From Actinomycetes bacterium (lineage in GTDB: Bacteria > Actinomycetota > Acidimicrobiia > Acidimicrobiales > RAAP-2), in contig JAJYWG010000518.1 of the NCBI GenBank assembly GCA_021791615.1, forward strand, positions 1 to 12,037: a stretch of DNA of 12,037 nt, given 5' to 3'. This document shows, piece after piece, positions 1-6,626 of the stretch. Within the stretch, counting starts at the first letter, position 1, and every line of letters starts with the position of its first letter. The position numbers and the translations under genes were made by a program. Under the pieces are notes generated by a model, which saw only the letters and a program-made list of their open reading frames with translations, ran no database searches and was not told where the DNA came from.

Positions 1-216
1 AGGCGGCATCTACGCCTTCGGTGATGCGGGGTACATGGGATCGCTTCCGGGTCTCGGCGTGAGCGTCGACGACGTCGTGGGGATGGCATCGACGCCCGAC
101 GGGGGCGGCTACTGGCTGGTGAGCCGCACAGGCGGCATCTACGCCTTCAGTGATGCGGGGTACATGGGATCGCTTCCGGGTCTCGGCGTGAGCGTCGACG
201 ACGTCGTGGGGATGGC
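1..216 (+). repeat. 129-bp tandem repeat inside a coding region
   Basis: Bases 1-87 and 130-216 are identical except for one G/A difference (20 versus 149), which changes Gly to Ser. The period is 129 bp, exactly 43 codons, so the reading frame is preserved. The near-identity at DNA level, including third codon positions, points to recent duplication or gene conversion between repeats. Confidence 0.9.
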
Positions 217-244
217 CGGCATTCCGGAGCGATCCGTGTCGTGA
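2..244 (+). CDS. 3' end of secreted GGGYWLV-type repeat protein (5' truncated by window)
   Basis: The reading frame is open from the window edge, so only the C-terminal 80 residues are visible. They consist of nearly two copies of a 43-residue repeat containing GGIYAF(G/S)DAGYMGS, DDVVGMA and GGGYWLVSRT, followed by a short tail GIPERSVS. Repeats of this kind (small, Gly/aromatic-rich, propeller-like, often in long arrays) are common in secreted proteins of Acidimicrobiia and related actinobacteria, where they are assumed to form extracellular beta-structures; no catalytic function is established. There is no cysteine, membrane segment or sorting signal in the visible part. The stop codon overlaps the GTG start of the next gene (GTGA, 241-244), which suggests co-translation with the anchored protein and ECF transporter downstream. 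The full length, signal peptide and any other domain lie outside the window. Confidence 0.8.
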   Translation, partial: GGIYAFGDAGYMGSLPGLGVSVDDVVGMASTPDGGGYWLVSRTGGIYAFSDAGYMGSLPGLGVSVDDVVGMAGIPERSVS

Positions 245-1440
245 TCGCCATCCCCGTCGCCTCTGGCAAGGCACCTCGCCGGTGCTGGGCCGCGGCCGTC
301 CTCGTAGGCGTTGTCGCGACGAGCTGGGTTGGTGTGACGGTGGGGTGGGCGGCCGAGGCTTCTGCCGGCTCGCCGCGTGGCGCAACCGCGATTCAGGTGT
401 CGGCCAGCAGTTCGTCGCTCGGAAGCTGTACGACGACCCGAGGAGTGGTGGTCGCAGTGGATTTCGCGAACTGGGGAGGGACAATCGAGCGAGGGTGCGG
501 GGGTACAGCGAGCAGCGCTCTGGACGCCCTGCACGTCGCCGGATTTACGACGACGGGCACGGCGCAGTACGGGACAGCGTTTATCTGCCGGATCGACAAC
601 GAGCCGACATCGACACCCTGCACTTCGACCCCGTCGGGCAACGCCTACTGGGCGTTCTGGTTCGCCGAATCGGGATCGACATCGTGGACGTACAGCCAGA
701 CAGGCGCAGCGACCTTTTGCCCCGCTCCAGGGAGCGTGGAGGCATGGACCTTCGGGGCGAACAGGACTGCGCCGTCATTCGCCCCCTCACAGGTGCGGTC
801 GACGGTGGCATCGAGCACAACCAGCCCACCTTCGCCCTCCTGCGCGACGTCGTCGGGCTCGTCCTCCACTCCCGGTTCGACAAGTGGGACTGGGGTCTCG
901 ACCGGCAGCGGGACGGGCTCGGGCTCGACCACGGGCTCAGGCTCGACCACCAGTTCGGGCTCGACCACGGGCTCGGGCTCGACCACCAGCTCGAGTTCGA
1001 CCACGGGCTCAGGCTCGACCACTGGCACCGGTGCGACCAACACCCCAGCTTCTGGCGCGGGATCGAGCAACCCGACAGGAGCCACGGCGTCGACCTCGCC
1101 AACCGGGCCCTCGTCGTCGGCAACGAGCGCACCGGGAGGGAGTGGAGGGTCAGGGTCGAGTGGAAATTCGACCGGTGGGAGCGAAGGGAGCTCTTCACCC
1201 TCGTCGAGCGGGGCGTCACGTCCTTCGTCCAAGTCGACCATGACGACATCGAAGGGCACTCAAGCACCCAATCGCCATCCCAAGATCGTGTCGGCATCGG
1301 CTCCGGCGGTGGGGGAGCGCCGACCGGGAGGGAATGGGGGACCGTCCATCTCGTTCCTCGTAGGTGCCGTTCTCCTCTTCGTCCTTGGCGCGACCGGGGG
1401 TGCACTCGCTTGGCGCCGCCGGCGCCGCGTGGAGGAGTGA
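241..1440 (+). CDS. Secreted, membrane-anchored DUF4430/transcobalamin-like domain protein on a Ser/Thr/Gly stalk
   Basis: This 399-residue protein is exported and held on the cell surface. Residues 1-42 are a signal peptide (RR near position 13, hydrophobic core about 16-36, AEASAG cleavage region). Residues about 60-185 form a compact domain with VVVAVDF, ALDALHVAGF, FICRIDNEP, YWAFWFAESGSTSWTY and PGSVEAWTFG. This order and spacing resemble the DUF4430/transcobalamin C-terminal beta-grasp family, whose members bind small ligands; four cysteines lie in or beside it (GSCTTT, ERGCGG, FICRID, STPCTS). A low-complexity stalk (about 195-345) includes seven GSGSTT-type units. A C-terminal helix (about 369-391) ends in RRRRR, a stop-transfer anchor; no LPXTG motif is present. 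The GTG start overlaps the previous stop (GTGA) and the ECF T gene follows after 3 bases. By context it is a ligand-capture or delivery partner of the ECF importer. The domain family was assigned by eye, so the function is inferred. Confidence 0.72.
   Translation: MIAIPVASGKAPRRCWAAAVLVGVVATSWVGVTVGWAAEASAGSPRGATAIQVSASSSSLGSCTTTRGVVVAVDFANWGGTIERGCGGTASSALDALHVAGFTTTGTAQYGTAFICRIDNEPTSTPCTSTPSGNAYWAFWFAESGSTSWTYSQTGAATFCPAPGSVEAWTFGANRTAPSFAPSQVRSTVASSTTSPPSPSCATSSGSSSTPGSTSGTGVSTGSGTGSGSTTGSGSTTSSGSTTGSGSTTSSSSTTGSGSTTGTGATNTPASGAGSSNPTGATASTSPTGPSSSATSAPGGSGGSGSSGNSTGGSEGSSSPSSSGASRPSSKSTMTTSKGTQAPNRHPKIVSASAPAVGERRPGGNGGPSISFLVGAVLLFVLGATGGALAWRRRRRVEE
916..1041 (+). repeat. 18-bp tandem repeat encoding GSGSTT stalk units
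   Basis: Seven consecutive 18-bp units encode GSGSTT, GSGSTT, SSGSTT, GSGSTT, SSSSTT, GSGSTT and GTGATN. The unit core is ggctcg-ggctcg-accacg with synonymous and G/S-switching changes. It forms part of the extracellular spacer between ligand domain and membrane anchor. Such in-frame repeats can change copy number by slippage, which would change stalk length. Confidence 0.85.
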
Positions 1441-1443
1441 GAA

Positions 1444-2718
1444 GTGCCGACTCGTCGCCGGCGATGGGCCATTGCCGGCGCTCGTCGCGTGCCTCGGACA
1501 TTGCACCCGATGGCGTGGTGGATCTGGGCTATTGGTCTCGCAGCGGCTGCCAGTCGGACGACGAACCCGCTTCTGCTGGCCCTGATGCTCGGCGTCCTCG
1601 GCATCGTGGTGGTGAACCGGCGGAGTGAAGCACCGTGGGCCCGTGCGTTCAAGTACTACCTCGTGATGGCACTCGTCGTCGTGGGCATACGAGTGGCGTT
1701 TCGCTCGATCTTCGGAGGTGACATCGACCCTCGGGACATGCACGTCATCTTCACGCTTCCTCGGGTTCCGCTCCCCTCGTGGGCGGCCGGGGTCCAGCTC
1801 GGGGGTGCGGTGACGGTCGAGGGCACCCTGTCCGCGCTCTACAGCGGGCTCCAGCTCGCGGTCTTGCTGTGCTGTCTGGGCGCGGCCAACGTGCTGGCCA
1901 ACCCCAAACGAGCGCTTCGCGTACTGCCCGGGGCCCTCTACGAGCTCGGTGTCGCCGTGGTGGTGGCTCTCAGCGTCGCCCCTCAGCTCGTCGAGAGCTT
2001 TCAGCGCGTCCGCCGCGCTCGCAAGCTCCGGGGCGCCGGCGGCCGGGGGATCCGCTCGCTGCGCGGCATCGCCATGCCCGTGCTGGAAGGCGCACTCGAA
2101 CGCGCCCTCCAGCTGGCGGCCGCCATGGACTCTCGTGGGTACGGACGCACCGGAGGTGCGTCACCCGGCGCGCGTCGGTTGACCGGATTGTGCATGGTAG
2201 GAGGGATGTGTGGGTTGTGTGTCGGGGCGTACGGGCTGCTCGACGGGTCGGCACCGGAGCCGCTTGGCATCCCTGCGCTTGCCGTCGGGGGTCTGCTCTG
2301 CGTTGCAGGCTTGGCGGTTGGAGGCCGTCGAGTGCAGCGCACCCACTACCGTCCCGATCCATGGCATCTCCCTGAATGGGTCGTCGCGACCTCGGGCCTC
2401 GTGACGGCGGTCGTGCTGTGGTCCGGTGCAGGGAGCGGGTTGGCAGGGCTCAACCCGACGACCGACCCGCTGTCGTGGCCGCGTCTGCCGTTGGTCCCCG
2501 CGCTCGGCATCCTCGTCGCGGTGATCGCTGCGATCGCGGCACCCCCGCCACGACACCCTCTCAAGGACGCACGCGACACCGCAAGCGCACATCCACGCGA
2601 CATCGCAAGCGCACACGCACGCAGTTCCGCAACCGCAGACCCACGTGAGACTGGCGACATCTCAGCCGGCCAGGTGACGACAGTCCGTGCGCCGCGAGAG
2701 AGCGAGGTCCCGGCATGA
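1444..2718 (+). CDS. ecfT: ECF transporter transmembrane coupling (T) component, EcfT/CbiQ family
   Basis: The 424-residue membrane protein couples ATP hydrolysis by the A subunit to movement of the substrate-binding S subunit. It has hydrophobic segments around residues 24-55, 70-90, 125-150 and 170-185. Then comes the family hallmark: a cytoplasmic helical region with two Arg-Gly motifs, ARKLRG (192-197) and AMDSRGYG (227-234), which dock onto the ATPase grooves. Further hydrophobic segments follow at about 245-300 and 315-375. T components are usually about 250-280 residues, so the extra C-terminal membrane segments and polar tail make this one long. The tail (about 376-420) contains degenerate eight-residue repeats (ARDTASAH, PRDIASAH). 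The GTG start is chosen because GGAGG at 1431-1435 lies 8 bases upstream, inside the end of the previous gene. The 3' end overlaps the A gene by ATGA. Confidence 0.9.
   Translation: MPTRRRRWAIAGARRVPRTLHPMAWWIWAIGLAAAASRTTNPLLLALMLGVLGIVVVNRRSEAPWARAFKYYLVMALVVVGIRVAFRSIFGGDIDPRDMHVIFTLPRVPLPSWAAGVQLGGAVTVEGTLSALYSGLQLAVLLCCLGAANVLANPKRALRVLPGALYELGVAVVVALSVAPQLVESFQRVRRARKLRGAGGRGIRSLRGIAMPVLEGALERALQLAAAMDSRGYGRTGGASPGARRLTGLCMVGGMCGLCVGAYGLLDGSAPEPLGIPALAVGGLLCVAGLAVGGRRVQRTHYRPDPWHLPEWVVATSGLVTAVVLWSGAGSGLAGLNPTTDPLSWPRLPLVPALGILVAVIAAIAAPPPRHPLKDARDTASAHPRDIASAHARSSATADPRETGDISAGQVTTVRAPRESEVPA
2569..2664 (+). repeat. 24-bp degenerate tandem repeat in the tail of the T component gene
   Basis: Four 8-codon units encode ARDTASAH, PRDIASAH, ARSSATAD and PRETGDIS. 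The first two units are nearly identical at DNA level (gcaagcgcac shared) and the later ones decay. It encodes a polar tail after the last membrane segment and looks like a recent addition not found in the core family. Confidence 0.7.
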
Positions 2719-4367
2719 TCGCGTTCGAGCGGGTGAGCGTGATCTACGACTCTGCCCCAGCTCCGGTGCTGCGCCATGTCACACTCCACGTCGAAGAGGG
2801 AGAGCTGGCTCTCGTCGTCGGGCGGACCGGCGTCGGCAAGTCGACCTTGCTCGGTGCGGTGAACGGTCTGGTCCCCCACTTCACGGGTGGGACGTTGGCC
2901 GGCCGGGTAATTGTCGACGGGCACGACACCCGGAACTACAAGCCGCGAGAGCTCGCGGGGGTGGTAGGCGTGGTCGGGCAGGACCCGCACGCCGGTTTCG
3001 TCACCGATGTCGTGGAGGACGAGCTCGCGTACGGCATGGAGCAGCTCGCTGTCGCCCCCGACGTCATGCGGACCCGGGTGGAAGAGGTGCTGGACCTTCT
3101 CGGCATCGCTGGCTTGCGAGACCGACCGCTCGTCTCCCTCTCGGGGGGTGAGGCGCAGCGGGTGGCGATTGGATCGGTCTTCACGGTCCACCCGAAGGTG
3201 CTGGTGCTCGACGAACCGACGTCGGCTCTCGACCCGACGGCTGCCGAAGAGGTCCTGGCGGCGGTCACGCGCCTCGTCCACGACGTGGGCATCACGGCCC
3301 TCGTGGCCGAGCACCGCCTCGAGCGAGTGGTGCAGTACGCCGATCGGGTGATCGAGGTGAGACCCGACGGCTCGGTGGTCCACGGTCGGCCGGCGGAGGT
3401 GATGGCGTCCAGTGAAGTGGCACCCCCGGTGGTCGAGCTCGGCAAGCTCGCGGGATGGTCGCCGCTGCCTCTGTCGGTCAGGGACGCCCGCCGACAGGCC
3501 ATCGACCTGCGTGACGAGCTGGCCGACCGGGACAGCCACCCATCGGGTGCCGTGGCCACCCCAACGTCGGCCACCCCAACGTCGGCCACCCCAAAGCGCG
3601 TCCTGTCGGCGCGCCACATCGTCGTGCGCTACGGCGCGGCCATCGCAGTCGCCGGCGTGGACCTCGACCTTCACGCTGGGGAGGTCACGGCCCTGATGGG
3701 GCGCAACGGATCGGGCAAGTCGTCCCTCCTCTGGGCGCTCCAAGGCACCGGCACTCGCCAGAGCGGTACCGTGGACGTGGACGGCAGCGACCCGGGGTCG
3801 CTCGCTCCGGCCCAGGCGCGTCGCCTCGTCGGCCTCGTTCCCCAGACACCGGCGGACTTGCTGTACTTGGACACGGTGAGAGACGAATGCGCGCAGGCAG
3901 ACCGGGAGTCCGGTGCGGCGGGCGGACCGAACGGCCGCGCGCGAGAGATCCTGGAGCTCATCGCCCCGGGCTTGGACGACGGGCTCCACCCCCGGGACCT
4001 ATCCGAGGGCCAGAGGCTCGCGCTCGTCCTGGCCGTGCAGCTCGCCGCGGCCCCGCGCGTCATCCTGCTCGACGAGCCGACCCGGGGTCTCGACTATGCC
4101 GGCAAACAGGCGCTGTCGGTCGTGCTGGGCAAGCTTGCCGCCGGGGATCGTGCGGTCGTGGTGTCCACCCATGACGTCGAGTTCGCCGCCGAGGCCGCCG
4201 AGCGGGTGGTGGTGATGGCGGCCGGAGACGTCGTGGCCGACGGACCCGCCCGCGGGGTCCTGTGCGCGTCTCCGGCGCTCGCCCCTCAGGTGGCCAAGAT
4301 CATGTCGCCGCTCGACTACCTCACCGTCGACGAGGTGGCCCGGACTCGCACGGGAGGTGAGCGGTGA
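2715..4367 (+). CDS. ecfA: ECF transporter energy-coupling ATPase, two ABC domains fused in one chain
   Basis: The 550-residue protein has two complete ABC ATPase domains and powers the ECF importer at the inner face of the membrane. Domain 1 (about 1-240) shows Walker A GRTGVGKST (36-44), Q-loop VGQDPH (Q89), signature LSGGE (142-146), Walker B VLVLDEPTSALD (162-173) and H-loop His200. Domain 2 (about 295-545) shows Walker A GRNGSGKSS (329-337), Q-loop VPQTPAD, a variant signature LSEGQR (429-434), Walker B VILLDEPTRGLD (449-460) and switch His in STHD. All residues needed for hydrolysis are present in both halves, so it corresponds to a fused EcfA1-EcfA2 pair rather than two genes. A repetitive linker (ATPTSATPTSATPKR, near 280-295) joins the halves. 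GAGGT at 2704-2708 serves the ATG start. The start overlaps the T gene (ATGA) and the end overlaps the S gene (GTGA), so stoichiometry is probably fixed by coupled translation. Confidence 0.95.
   Translation: MIAFERVSVIYDSAPAPVLRHVTLHVEEGELALVVGRTGVGKSTLLGAVNGLVPHFTGGTLAGRVIVDGHDTRNYKPRELAGVVGVVGQDPHAGFVTDVVEDELAYGMEQLAVAPDVMRTRVEEVLDLLGIAGLRDRPLVSLSGGEAQRVAIGSVFTVHPKVLVLDEPTSALDPTAAEEVLAAVTRLVHDVGITALVAEHRLERVVQYADRVIEVRPDGSVVHGRPAEVMASSEVAPPVVELGKLAGWSPLPLSVRDARRQAIDLRDELADRDSHPSGAVATPTSATPTSATPKRVLSARHIVVRYGAAIAVAGVDLDLHAGEVTALMGRNGSGKSSLLWALQGTGTRQSGTVDVDGSDPGSLAPAQARRLVGLVPQTPADLLYLDTVRDECAQADRESGAAGGPNGRAREILELIAPGLDDGLHPRDLSEGQRLALVLAVQLAAAPRVILLDEPTRGLDYAGKQALSVVLGKLAAGDRAVVVSTHDVEFAAEAAERVVVMAAGDVVADGPARGVLCASPALAPQVAKIMSPLDYLTVDEVARTRTGGER
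3554..3595 (+). repeat. 15-bp tandem repeat encoding the linker between the two ATPase domains
   Basis: The unit ggccaccccaacgtc occurs at 3554-3568 and 3569-3583, followed by a partial copy to 3595. It encodes ATPTS-ATPTS-ATPK. The two full copies are identical in DNA, suggesting recent slippage expansion of the interdomain linker. Confidence 0.9.
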
Positions 4368-5230
4368 GCAGTGCCGGCAGACCGGTTGCCATCGGATGGC
4401 GATCGCGCATCGTCATCGTCATGGCGTCGGTCATAGGTTTCGTCGCGTTCTGCTGGCCATTCGTCGTGGCGCCGGGAAAGTTCGGCGACACATCCCTGGC
4501 GCCCATCATGTTCGGTGTCCTCCTCGTGCTGGTGCTGGCCGTGGTGTTCTCCGAGATTGCCGATGGTGGTATCGACGCCAAGGAAATTGCCATCCTCGGC
4601 GTCCTGTCCGCGATCGGTGCGGCTCTCCGGCCGCTCGATGCCGGTACGGCAGGCATCGAGCTCGTGTTCTTCACTCTGGTGCTGGCTGGTCGGGTGTTCG
4701 GTGCGGGGTTCGGCTTCGTTCTCGGCTGCACGACGCTGTTCACTTCAGCGCTCCTCACCGGGGGGGTCGGACCGTGGATGCCGTACCAGATGTTTGGCTG
4801 CGCGTGGGTGGGAATGTTTGCCGGATGGCTCCCCCCGGCCCGAGGCCGCAAGGAGGTGCTGATGCTCGCCGGTTATGGCGCCGTCGCCGCCTACGGCTAC
4901 GGCCTCATGCTGAACCTGTCCTTCTGGCCGTTCACCCTCGGCGCGGGCAGCTCCATCTCGTACGTGCCGGGTGCAGCGTTCCTCGAGAACCTCCACCGAT
5001 ACCTGGTGTTCGACGGGACGACGTCGCTCGGCTGGGACACCGGGCGGGCCATCACGACCGCCGGGTGCATCCTCGTGCTCGGGCCGGCCATGCTGGCGGC
5101 CTTCCGCCGGGCAGCTCGCCGGGCGGCGTTCGAAGCACCGGTGGTCTTCGAGGCACTGCTCACAACGCCCGCCGAGAGCCGGTCGGGTGACGCGGCAGGA
5201 TCGGCGAGCGCGCCGAGCCGTCTACCGTAA
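4364..5230 (+). CDS. ECF transporter substrate-binding (S) component
   Basis: The 288-residue integral membrane protein should bind the imported micronutrient within the membrane. About six hydrophobic segments are visible: residues 15-36, 45-63, 72-90, 96-120, 128-152 and 165-187. A further one near 223-245 precedes a polar Ala/Arg-rich C-terminus. The stretch AILGVLSAIGAALRPLDAG, the Gly-rich AGFGFVLG and the GPWMPYQMFGCAWVGMFAG loop are typical of one S-component type found beside CbiQ-like T proteins in actinobacteria. The substrate is not readable from the sequence; the transcobalamin-like surface protein in the same operon makes a corrinoid a reasonable guess. The GTG start is supported by GGAGGT at 4353-4358, five bases upstream, and by the GTGA overlap with the ATPase gene. 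No riboswitch lies inside the operon; any leader would be upstream of the window. Confidence 0.85.
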   Translation: MSSAGRPVAIGWRSRIVIVMASVIGFVAFCWPFVVAPGKFGDTSLAPIMFGVLLVLVLAVVFSEIADGGIDAKEIAILGVLSAIGAALRPLDAGTAGIELVFFTLVLAGRVFGAGFGFVLGCTTLFTSALLTGGVGPWMPYQMFGCAWVGMFAGWLPPARGRKEVLMLAGYGAVAAYGYGLMLNLSFWPFTLGAGSSISYVPGAAFLENLHRYLVFDGTTSLGWDTGRAITTAGCILVLGPAMLAAFRRAARRAAFEAPVVFEALLTTPAESRSGDAAGSASAPSRLP

Positions 5231-5235
5231 AGGGA

Positions 5236-5613
5236 GTGACGGATACGAAGAGCCTGTACGAGCGCGTCGGGGGGTCGGCGTTCTTCGTGGAGTTGGTCGA
5301 CCGGTTCTACGAAGGGGTCGCGGGCGACCCGCTCCTGCGCCCGCTCTACCCTGAGGACCTGACCGAGCCCAAGCAGCACCTGCGCCTCTTCCTCATCCAG
5401 TACTGGGGAGGACCGGCTGACTACGGCGAGATGCGTGGCCACCCGAGGCTTCGGATGCGCCATGCTCCGTTCGTCATCGGCGAGCTGGAACGCGACGCCT
5501 GGCTCCGGCACATGACCGAGGCGGTGGACGCCGCCGGCATGGCGCCAAGAGATCGAGCCGAGCTGCTCGGCTACTTCGACATGGCGGCGCGCCAGCTTGT
5601 CAACACCTCCTGA
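5236..5613 (+). CDS. glbO: Group II truncated haemoglobin (trHbO type)
   Basis: This 125-residue globin is full length for the 2/2 haemoglobin family, which binds haem and O2, NO or peroxide in the cytoplasm. Visible group II features are Tyr25 in RFYEGV (B10), Tyr38 in PLYPEDL (CD1, typical of trHbO), the LIQYWGGP segment ending helix E, proximal His76 in MRHAPF (F8), and Trp89 in ERDAWL (G8, the family-defining Trp). The GTG start lies 5 bases after the S-component stop. The purine-rich AAAGGGA (5229-5235) abuts the start, so spacing is tighter than normal and translation may depend on coupling to the upstream gene. Its place at the end of a transporter operon could reflect shared transcription without shared function. 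Family assignment is firm; the physiological role is not. Confidence 0.95.
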   Translation: MTDTKSLYERVGGSAFFVELVDRFYEGVAGDPLLRPLYPEDLTEPKQHLRLFLIQYWGGPADYGEMRGHPRLRMRHAPFVIGELERDAWLRHMTEAVDAAGMAPRDRAELLGYFDMAARQLVNTS

Positions 5614-5644
5614 GCCGGCCTCGCCGCCCCGGGTGCGAGCACGG

Positions 5645-5677
5645 GTCTCGGAGGTGCAGGAGCGGCAGGGCCGAGAC
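5645..5677. terminator. Possible bidirectional hairpin between convergent genes
   Basis: The inverted repeat GTCTCGG (5645-5651) and CCGAGAC (5671-5677), with a 19-base loop, sits in the 96-base gap between the 3' ends of the globin gene (plus) and the crotonase gene (minus). There is no T-run on either side, so it is not a classical intrinsic terminator. It is proposed from position only. Confidence 0.25.
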
Positions 5678-5709
5678 GTCGCGAACCAAGGCCTACCGGC
5701 GGCCGACGA

Positions 5710-6513
5710 TCAGTCCCCGAAGACCGGCGCCCGCTTCTCCCTGCGGGCCCGTACCGCCTCTTCGAAGTTCTGGGTGGTGGTCCGTACGAAGAGCTGGGCA
5801 GTGCCCTCTGCGTCCATGTGCGACTCGAGGCTGGAGGCGTCGAGGCTGTTCCACAGCATGCGCTTGGTGAGCTCGACTCCCACCCGGCTCCACCCGATGA
5901 TTCGCTGGCCAAGGGCGACACAGGCATCCAAGAGCGCAGCGGGGGGCTCCACGGTCGATACCAGCCCGATCCGTTCGGCCTCCGCGGCGTCCACGTCCCG
6001 CCCGGTGAGCATGATCTCGGCCGCGCGGGACGTGCCCACCGCTCGGGGCAGGAGGTAGCTCAAGCCGAGCTCGGCCGCAGTGAGGCCGTTGTTGATCCCG
6101 GCGGCTCGGAAGTACGCGCTCTCGGAGGCGACGCGGATATCGGCCGCCAGCGCGAGGCAGAAGCCACCGCCGATCGCTGCGCCGTTCACTGCGGCGATCA
6201 CCGGCTGGTGCAGCCTGCGAAGGGTTCGGATGACGTCGTCGAGCAGCTCCATCGAGCGCAAGGCGATGGTCGGCAAGGTGAGGCCGTCCACGTACGGGAT
6301 GGTGCCGGGGTCCTCCAGGTCGGCTCCCGAGCAGAAGCCATGCCCAGCGCCGGTGAGGATCACGACACGGGTCGAGTTGTCGCGTCCCACTTCTGCGAGG
6401 GATTCACGCAAGGGGACCATGACGTCGAACGCCATCGCGTTCATGCGCTCAGGGCGGTCGAGCGTCACTACGGTGATACCGGGCGAGGGCTTCTCGATGT
6501 GGACGAATGGCAT
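5710..6513 (-). CDS. Enoyl-CoA hydratase/isomerase (crotonase) family protein lacking both hydratase glutamates
   Basis: The 267-residue crotonase-fold protein acts on acyl-CoA thioesters. The CoA-binding and oxyanion-hole elements are present: LDRPERMNAM (18-27), HGFCSGADL (58-66) and NGAAIGGGF (110-118). Lined up with classical hydratases, the two catalytic glutamates of GGGCEL and GQPEI are replaced by Cys119 and Gly139, so it is unlikely to be a standard hydratase. A nearby Glu148 in GLTAAELGLSYLLPRAVG aligns approximately with a catalytic Asp of dienoyl-CoA isomerases. The pattern NNGLTAAELGLSYLLPRA recurs in several mycobacterial EchA-type proteins of unclear reaction. The ATG at 6513 is preferred over an upstream in-frame start at 6588 because CAGGAG lies six bases before it and homology begins at PFVHIEK. 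The gene is monocistronic as far as can be seen and divergent from the nitroreductase/TetR pair. An isomerase or another crotonase reaction is possible. Confidence 0.88.
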   Translation of the reverse strand: MPFVHIEKPSPGITVVTLDRPERMNAMAFDVMVPLRESLAEVGRDNSTRVVILTGAGHGFCSGADLEDPGTIPYVDGLTLPTIALRSMELLDDVIRTLRRLHQPVIAAVNGAAIGGGFCLALAADIRVASESAYFRAAGINNGLTAAELGLSYLLPRAVGTSRAAEIMLTGRDVDAAEAERIGLVSTVEPPAALLDACVALGQRIIGWSRVGVELTKRMLWNSLDASSLESHMDAEGTAQLFVRTTTQNFEEAVRARREKRAPVFGD

Positions 6514-6519
6514 GGTGGG

Positions 6520-6525
6520 CTCCTG
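6520..6525 (-). promoter_or_regulatory. Ribosome binding site deciding the crotonase start
   Basis: CAGGAG on the minus strand lies six bases upstream of the ATG ending at 6513. The upstream alternative start at 6588 would add 25 residues with no family similarity, so this site fixes the shorter protein. Confidence 0.75.
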
Positions 6526-6584
6526 GGGTGGCCGTGCGGCCGAGAGGGACCGGCCGAGAGGTGAGTGGCCAGCGTAGGCGGGGA

Positions 6585-6601
6585 ACACCGCATGCCGGTG
6601 T
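6585..6601. promoter_or_regulatory. 17-bp inverted repeat upstream of the crotonase gene
   Basis: ACACCG and CGGTGT flank a five-base centre CATGC, about 70 bases before the crotonase start. The size and symmetry suit a repressor operator or a small hairpin. No matching second copy was seen in the window, and no regulator can be assigned. Confidence 0.35.
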
Positions 6602-6626
6602 GCTCGGAGCCCAGTCCCAGCCCCCG

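Noticed and set aside
645..1259. Minus-strand open frame rich in VEPEPVVE repeats
   Set aside because: Antisense reading of the GSGSTT stalk repeat; no ribosome site and no similarity beyond the repeat itself.
282..1628. Long plus-strand open frame (448 codons) overlapping the anchored protein gene
   Set aside because: Arg/Gly/Asp-rich translation with no domain pattern; it is the shifted frame of the GSGSTT repeat region and runs into the T-component gene.
2346..3989. Minus-strand open frame of 547 codons opposite the ATPase gene
   Set aside because: The opposite strand encodes a full double ABC ATPase with every motif intact; the antisense product is Arg/His-rich without domains.
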